The notes under the pieces: generated by a model | What the model was told of the DNA's origin: nothing | The model's input: the letters and a program-made list of their open reading frames with translations, nothing else | The model's database searches: none | Assembly: GCF_029542785.1 (NCBI RefSeq) | Contig: NC_083371.1 | Location: forward strand, 620,001 to 684,000 | Length of the DNA: 64,000 nucleotides | Direction of reading: 5' to 3' | DNA from: Malassezia japonica | Lineage: Eukaryota > Basidiomycota > Malasseziomycetes > Malasseziales > Malasseziaceae | Shown: piece by piece, positions 61,215-64,000 of the stretch | How the letters are laid out: the number at the start of each line of letters is the position of its first letter | How positions within the stretch are numbered: the first letter of the stretch is position 1 | Position numbers and translations under genes: made by a program

Positions 61215-64000
61215 ATGGAGTTCAACTTTACGGGGTCGTCGCGGCCCCAGCGCAACATCAATCTCGGTGGTGCCGGCGGAAAATCGGCGGCGCAGCTCGC
61301 AGCCGAAGCACGCGCGCTGCGTGCAGATCGGCACATGCAAAAGCAGCGAAATGTGGCTGCGACTCGCATCCAAGCGGCGTTCCGCGCGTATGGCGACGCG
61401 GCGCGCACGCGCGGCGCGTACTTGGCAGACCTTGATGGCGTGCAATGGCCGTGCGTATCGCAAGAGGATTGGGTGCGCCGAACACGCCTCCTCGTTTTCT
61501 CGTACACGCCGGCGTTCTCCAGCAGGCACGCCAGGCACGTCGTTCAATGGGCAGCGCATCTGCCGGAGGATGCGTGGAGTATCGGCGGCGAAGCGTGGCA
61601 CACACTCCTTGCGCTTGTCGTGCGCCAGATGCTGCACATGCTCGAGCACCACCCCAAAAGCCTCGGTGAGCTGGCCGGGGCGTACATCGACGCGATGGCG
61701 AAACTGGTGCCGGCGCAGGAGTCGTACGCCGAAGCACAGGCGCGTCTCGTGCGCTCCATGCTGCGTCACGGACTTCACCGCGCACTGGCAGCGTACATGG
61801 AGTCGCTTCCGGTGCAGCGCACACAGGACGCAGGGCTCTGCATGGAGCTAATGCTCCGTCCCTTTGCCGTCTTTTCCACAAGCAGCGACGCTTTTGTCGA
61901 AGACGTTGCCGATTCCGAGGCGCCAGGCCGTGCCGTTGCGCTGCGCGGCTTTGTGGCGTCGGTGCTGACGCTGCCGCACCTCTCGGCCCGATTGCCTCTG
62001 GGCCATGTACAGACCTTGGCCGCTTCGCTTCCGCTGGACGAAATCGAGGCGCATACCCAGACCCTCGGAAGCTACTATGACCTCGCTACGCACGATGAGG
62101 CGCTGAGCGAGAACCCGATTCATTCGCCGTACCTCCTTGGCAATCTGCTGCTCCTTGCCTCGAAGCGGGTGCCGCGTATGGACGGACCTCAGCTGCAGTC
62201 GTACCTCGTGACGCTCGCGCTGCTTCAAAACGCACTACCGCCGTCTACGTTTGCAGCGCCCACGGCCGAGCACGACGCGGTGCAGGCTTCGGTCGGCTCG
62301 CTGATGGACGGCGACAATGAGCCGCAAGGCGAATCCCAATCATACCCTACGCTCGACGAGGCGAGCTACCACAACCTCCGCATTCTCGTGTCCGATTCGC
62401 ATCTGCACGCGATTCTCGCACAGAGCACAAAGCACGCGTCGCGGACACGCGGCCCTCTGTGCGCGTTTCTGGTCGCGACGCTGCATGCCTGGCCGAGCGC
62501 CGAGTGCGAAGGCGTGCTCACGACGGTGCTCTATGGCTACGACCACAGCATCGGCCGCTCTGCACACGCCGCGCATCTGCCGTCGGTCGGTGCGATCGTG
62601 CGTGAGCTGTGGCGCGGCTATGTGCGTGGCAACAAGCTTGCACGGCAGCTCGGCACGTCCGGCGCCTCGGCGCGCTTGTTCGAAACGCGCAAAGCGCTGG
62701 TGGATGAGTCGCTCAGGGAAGAGTGGCCGGTGCTCGTCGTGCTGTGCCAGTTGTACGGCCGCTGCCTCTTGACGATGGGCGACGACGAGTTCTACCCGCC
62801 CGACCGCCTTGCGTCGGGCGGCAAGAACCCCCTTTCGCTCGATGAGCTCGTGACGCTGAGCGGCATGCTGCGTAATCTCGCCTTTGTCTTGTACTGGCAC
62901 GAGGAGCTTGTCGGCGACGGGTCTGGCAGTGCGGTAGTGCCAGGCACGAGCATGCCGCTCCTTGCGCTCCGTGAGCTCGCAACGCGACTTTTGCAGCAGC
63001 TGCATACCCGTGATGCGCGTCACGCCTTTACACCCGAGGGCCATTGGCACATGCTCAGCCAGCAGGACCTTGCGTCGTTCATCCAGTCGGTTGTGCTGGA
63101 AGAGCGCGACCTGGCCACGCCGCGCGACGAGATGGACGTCGACGATGCGCCCCGTGCTGCGCGGCTGCGCCACTCGGTCTTTTCCGCGCGGACGCTGGCC
63201 TTTATCAGCCCGAGGCTGGGTGTGTTGAACAACATTCCCTTTGTGATTCCGTTTGAAGTGCGCGTCGAAATATTCCGGCAGTTTGTGCGCAACGATGCCG
63301 AGCGCTTGCACATTTCCCGCGACCTCTTTTCGCGTACAAGCCGGCACCGTGCGACGGTGCGCCGCGAGTCGATTGCGACCGACGGCATGGCACAGCTCAA
63401 CTCGCTAGGCCCCCGTCTGAAAGAGCCCGTGGAAATCGTCTTTATCGATCAGTTTGGCCAACCCGAAGCCGGAATTGACGGCGGCGGTGTCTTTAAAGAG
63501 TTCCTCACGACCCTCACGCGCCAGGTCTTTGACACGGACCGCGGCCTGTGGCGGACAAACGAGCGGCAGGAGCTGTACCCCAACCCCCACAGCTATGCGC
63601 GGCAGCCGGACCAGCTCGAGTGGTACACCTTTTTAGGCCGTATCCTCGGCAAAGCGCTGTACGACGGTATTCTCGTCGACGTCAAGCTCGCGAGTTTCTT
63701 CCTGGGCAAGTGGCTCGGCCACCAAGGCTACCTGGACGATCTTGCGTCGTTGCACAGCCTCGACGCCGCGCTGTACCGCGGCCTAATCCAGCTCAAGAAC
63801 TACACGGGTGACGTGGAAAACGACTTTGCGCTCAACTTTACCGTGTCCGACGAGGAGTTTGGCGTGACACACACCACCGAGCTCATCCCCGGCGGCGCAG
63901 ACATTCCCGTCACGAAAGAGAACCGTTTGTCGTACATTTACCACGTGTCGCGCTACCGTCTGAGCAAGCAGATCGAGCCGCAGTGCCGTGCTTTCTTCCA
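61215..64000 (+). CDS. HUL5: HUL5/UBE3C-type HECT ubiquitin ligase (3' end outside window)
   Basis: Open from the ATG at 61215 to the window end (928 codons), so the stop and catalytic Cys lie beyond. The N-terminus starts MEFNFTGSSRPQRNINLGG, a conserved UBE3C/HUL5 start, followed by an IQ-like motif (RNVAATRIQAAFRAY). A long helical middle precedes the HECT N-lobe (from about nt 63240: IPFEVRVEIFRQFV, RHRATVRRESI, then GGGVFKEFLTTL, YTFLGRILGKALYDGILVD and LIPGGADIPVTKEN). HUL5 extends ubiquitin chains on proteasome substrates. It is divergent from the helicase with 83 bp between the starts. Confidence 0.93.
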   Translation, partial: MEFNFTGSSRPQRNINLGGAGGKSAAQLAAEARALRADRHMQKQRNVAATRIQAAFRAYGDAARTRGAYLADLDGVQWPCVSQEDWVRRTRLLVFSYTPAFSSRHARHVVQWAAHLPEDAWSIGGEAWHTLLALVVRQMLHMLEHHPKSLGELAGAYIDAMAKLVPAQESYAEAQARLVRSMLRHGLHRALAAYMESLPVQRTQDAGLCMELMLRPFAVFSTSSDAFVEDVADSEAPGRAVALRGFVASVLTLPHLSARLPLGHVQTLAASLPLDEIEAHTQTLGSYYDLATHDEALSENPIHSPYLLGNLLLLASKRVPRMDGPQLQSYLVTLALLQNALPPSTFAAPTAEHDAVQASVGSLMDGDNEPQGESQSYPTLDEASYHNLRILVSDSHLHAILAQSTKHASRTRGPLCAFLVATLHAWPSAECEGVLTTVLYGYDHSIGRSAHAAHLPSVGAIVRELWRGYVRGNKLARQLGTSGASARLFETRKALVDESLREEWPVLVVLCQLYGRCLLTMGDDEFYPPDRLASGGKNPLSLDELVTLSGMLRNLAFVLYWHEELVGDGSGSAVVPGTSMPLLALRELATRLLQQLHTRDARHAFTPEGHWHMLSQQDLASFIQSVVLEERDLATPRDEMDVDDAPRAARLRHSVFSARTLAFISPRLGVLNNIPFVIPFEVRVEIFRQFVRNDAERLHISRDLFSRTSRHRATVRRESIATDGMAQLNSLGPRLKEPVEIVFIDQFGQPEAGIDGGGVFKEFLTTLTRQVFDTDRGLWRTNERQELYPNPHSYARQPDQLEWYTFLGRILGKALYDGILVDVKLASFFLGKWLGHQGYLDDLASLHSLDAALYRGLIQLKNYTGDVENDFALNFTVSDEEFGVTHTTELIPGGADIPVTKENRLSYIYHVSRYRLSKQIEPQCRAFF

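Overview
The window is compact, GC-rich nuclear DNA from a fungus. The proteins are all eukaryotic and fungal in type: a cell-wall-integrity MAP kinase, NHA1-type antiporter, EPL1, TOM22, PHO88 and ULP2. Most genes are broken by extremely short introns, mostly exactly 22 nt, of the form GTACGT/GTAGGT/GTATGT ... CTGACGCAG/CTCACCCAG/CTAACCCAG. Together with the GC content, short gene spacing and basidiomycete-like proteins this points to Ustilaginomycotina, most likely Malassezia. The genus is an inference from sequence style, not a database match.

Layout. 0-5.2 kb: 5' end of POP1 (-), two tandem alpha/beta hydrolases (one probably intracellular, one secreted), and a secreted S28 peptidase (-). 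5.3-8.8 kb: a 1174-residue low-complexity K/E/P/A repeat protein. 8.8-20.5 kb: a small basic protein (-), a PPR-like mitochondrial protein, a mitochondrial membrane protein, TDP1, TFIIE-beta, an SLT2-type MAP kinase (-), a DDT/PHD chromatin protein and CK2 beta. 20.5-31.2 kb: NUP159 with long FG and FSFAKP repeats, a SET-TAD3 fusion (-), a small mitochondrial protein and an NHA1-type Na+/H+ antiporter (-). 31.3-33.3 kb: an odd locus with three intron-containing tRNA-Thr genes, an intact bacterial-like FAD monooxygenase and a decayed second copy of it. 33.5-47.9 kb: an unknown protein (-), TOM22, EPL1 (-), FCF2 (-), SAS10, ARC40 (-), PHO88/SND3, ARV1 and a CDC53-type cullin (-). 47.9-64 kb: a vWA protein, PRP24/SART3, a WKF-domain protein (-), an HD-domain fusion, a ULP2 protease, a DHX33-like helicase (-) and the 5' part of the HECT ligase HUL5.

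The genes do not form a pathway cluster. It is ordinary housekeeping gene order: divergent pairs with promoters of about 50-150 bp, convergent pairs with stop codons 3-26 bp apart, and some co-directional pairs only 17-30 bp apart. Ribosome and RNA biology is well represented (POP1, FCF2, SAS10, WKF protein, DHX33, PRP24, TAD3, tRNAs). The least ordinary points are the 22-nt introns with a branch-site-like motif fused to the acceptor, a 7-nt microexon, two domain fusions (SET-TAD3; zinc-binding-like region plus HD phosphohydrolase), the tRNA-Thr/monooxygenase locus and the unusual NUP159 repeats. Exon structures were read by hand from frame continuity, splice motifs and family knowledge; no transcript data were available.
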